Source: Spirochaetales bacterium
Lineage (GTDB): Bacteria > Spirochaetota > Spirochaetia > Sphaerochaetales > Sphaerochaetaceae
NCBI GenBank assembly: GCA_012800465.1
Contig: JAAZJI010000157.1
Span: 1 to 6,789 of the forward strand
Length of the DNA stretch: 6,789 nucleotides
Reading direction: 5' to 3'
Shown here piece after piece: positions 5,515 to 6,789 of this stretch. The translations under genes were made by a program, and so were the position numbers. Positions within the stretch are counted from its first letter, which is position 1. Each line of letters starts with the position of its first letter. The notes beneath the pieces were generated by a model. The model saw only the letters and a list, made by a program, of their open reading frames with translations, was not told the DNA's origin and searched no databases.

Positions 5515-6261
5515 ATGGGGTGGCTCGGTAAATTCGTCGGCGGCATGATCGGCCTGGCCCTCGGCGGTCCTCTAGGGATGATCGCCGGAGTCGCGTTCGC
5601 CTCGATGATCGACAAGGCTGGCCGGATTCAGGAGCGAAGCGATCGGCTCGATCAGCAACAGCAGCTCTTCTTCGTCGGAGCGTTTTCCCTCCTTGCGTAT
5701 GTCGCCGCCGCCGACGGGACCGTCACCGCGACCGAGCGGCAGAAGGTCGTGGAGTTCATCCGCCGCGATCTTCGGTTGGATTATCAGGCCGAGGAGCTCG
5801 CCCTCCGCGTCTTCGATGCCGCCCTGAACGCCGGCCAGAGCGTCGAAGCGATCGCCACGCAGTTCTATCAGGGCCATCGGAACAACCCTGCGATTCTTCA
5901 GCTGATGGTGGACATCTGCTATCGCGTCGCCTATGCCGACGGAACGATCTCCTCCAAGGAGGAAGCCCTGATCCTTCGGATCGCCCGCCTCTTCCACTTC
6001 AGCGAACCACTCATTGAGACGTTCCAGAAGCGCTATGGCCTTGCGACATCATCGCTGGAGCAGGCCTATGCGACGCTCGGCCTTTCTTCAAGCGCGACCA
6101 ACGAGGAGGTCAAGCGGGCGTACCGGAAGCTGTCGAAGGAGTATCACCCCGATACCCTCCTTTCGAAGGGGTTGGGGGAGGAGTTCCTCAAAGCCGCCAC
6201 GGAGAAGTTCCGGGCGATCCAGGAAGCATACGACCAAGTCGGGCGGGATCGAGGTCTCTAG
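5515..6261 (+). CDS. djlA: DjlA-like co-chaperone: glycine-zipper anchor, TerB-like domain, J-domain
   Basis: The 248-residue product has the three-part layout of E. coli DjlA. Residues 7-33 are a glycine-rich membrane segment (VGGMIGLALGG, then PLGMIAGVAFASMIDK) like the dimerising DjlA anchor. Residues 50-165 are an all-helical TerB-like domain with paired acidic loops ADGTVTATE (66-74) and ADGTISSKE (141-149), which bind metal in TerB proteins. Residues 181-245 are a J-domain with KRAYRKL (200-206) and the essential HPD (211-213), needed to stimulate the DnaK ATPase. The protein should sit at the inner membrane with the J-domain in the cytoplasm. ATG 5515 comes 5 bases after the glycosidase stop with no clear SD, pointing to coupled translation. 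Its stop interlocks with that of recR. E. coli DjlA is linked to the Rcs stress response; that role is not implied here. Symbol given by architecture. Confidence 0.87.
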   Translation: MGWLGKFVGGMIGLALGGPLGMIAGVAFASMIDKAGRIQERSDRLDQQQQLFFVGAFSLLAYVAAADGTVTATERQKVVEFIRRDLRLDYQAEELALRVFDAALNAGQSVEAIATQFYQGHRNNPAILQLMVDICYRVAYADGTISSKEEALILRIARLFHFSEPLIETFQKRYGLATSSLEQAYATLGLSSSATNEEVKRAYRKLSKEYHPDTLLSKGLGEEFLKAATEKFRAIQEAYDQVGRDRGL

Positions 6262-6788
6262 AAGGCGACCCGACCGCGCAGCGACCGGGAGACCGTCACG
6301 CGGTCGGCGTACTCCAGATCCCCTCCGATCGGCAGGCCGCTGGCGAGGCGGGAGACCGCGATGGAGGGGTGGTCCTTCAGCAGATGGCGGAGATACAGCG
6401 CGGTGGTGTCCCCCTCTTCCGTCGGGTTGGTCGCGATGATCACTTCGCTGAAGGAACCTTCTTCAATCCGCTTCATCAGCTTGCCGAAGCTCAGCTGTTC
6501 CGGCCCGATTCCGTCAAGAGGGCTGATCGCCCCCCCGAGGACGTGATAGAGCCCGTCGAACGCTCCGCTGGCCTGGAGGGTGAGGACATCCTGTGGCTCC
6601 TCCACCACGCAGATGATCGTCCGTTCCCGATTGGGGTCGCTGCAGATCGGACAGATGTCGGTCTCCGTATAGTTTCCACACACCGGGCACGGCTTGATCC
6701 GCTCCTGGATCGTGGCGATCCCCTCGGCGAGGTTCCGGTTGTAGGAGGGGTCGCTCTTCAGCAGGTGGTAGGCGAGGCGGGTGGCGCT
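6258..6788 (-). CDS. recR: Recombination mediator RecR (5' end cut by window edge)
   Basis: The frame runs in from the right edge and gives 176 residues before TAG at 6258-6260; full RecR is about 200, so roughly the first 20-25 residues, including much of the helix-hairpin-helix, are missing. The visible part starts SATRLAYHLL, the conserved post-HhH helix. A C4 zinc finger follows (CPVC and CPIC, Cys34, 37, 46, 49 of the visible part), then the TOPRIM domain with CVVEEPQD (60-67), YHVLGGAISPLDGIGP (81-96), IIATNPTEEGDTTALYL (117-133) and GLPIGGDLEYADRVT (151-165). RecR forms a ring clamp that, with RecO and RecF, loads RecA at single-strand gaps. Any neighbour such as ybaB/dnaX would lie beyond the edge. 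Its last bases overlap the djlA-like stop tail to tail. Confidence 0.96.
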   Translation of the reverse strand, partial: SATRLAYHLLKSDPSYNRNLAEGIATIQERIKPCPVCGNYTETDICPICSDPNRERTIICVVEEPQDVLTLQASGAFDGLYHVLGGAISPLDGIGPEQLSFGKLMKRIEEGSFSEVIIATNPTEEGDTTALYLRHLLKDHPSIAVSRLASGLPIGGDLEYADRVTVSRSLRGRVAF

Positions 6789-6789
6789 C

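Overview
This is an ordinary bacterial chromosomal stretch with six clear protein genes and one possible very small one. Both TGA-ended genes (the MATE transporter and the lipid kinase) read normally, so the standard bacterial code applies and a UGA=Trp mollicute is excluded. Shine-Dalgarno (SD) sites are strong, a TTG start and probably a GTG start are used, and most of the window is GC-rich with third positions rich in C and G. These traits do not fix the lineage. A Spirochaetota or Bacillota-related bacterium is my low-confidence guess; no rRNA, tRNA or marker gene settles it.

Layout. Positions 1-899 (minus) hold all but the C-terminal end of a membrane-anchored alpha/beta hydrolase of the acyl-CoA thioesterase/BAAT type. 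Positions 900-1367 are mostly non-coding, with an 8-bp inverted repeat, a 23-bp tandem duplication and, right after it, a small SD-led open frame for a one-helix membrane peptide. Positions 1368-2771 (minus) encode a MATE-family efflux transporter. It diverges from a YegS/DgkB-type lipid kinase at 2887-3816 (plus). A 268-base gap follows, holding a probable terminator, then a near-consensus sigma-70 promoter with a palindrome over its start point. This promoter drives a two-gene unit: a cytoplasmic (alpha/alpha)6 glycosidase of the trehalase/GH63-like kind (4085-5509, TTG start) and, 5 bases later, a DjlA-like TerB/J-domain co-chaperone (5515-6261). RecR enters from the right edge on the minus strand (6258-6788), and its stop codon interlocks with that of djlA in a shared CTAG.

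Working relations. The glycosidase and djlA-like genes appear co-transcribed and translationally coupled. The MATE and lipid kinase genes share a 115-base divergent intergenic region. RecR belongs to the RecFOR recombination repair pathway and simply converges on the djlA-like gene. The left 1.3 kb is visibly less GC-rich and uses A/T-ending codons more freely than the rest, suggesting a different history.

I see no mobile element, CRISPR array, toxin-antitoxin pair with recognisable partners, or defence system. The points most worth a second look are the small membrane ORF beside the tandem repeat, the palindrome over the glycosidase start point, and the glycosidase/djlA-like coupling.
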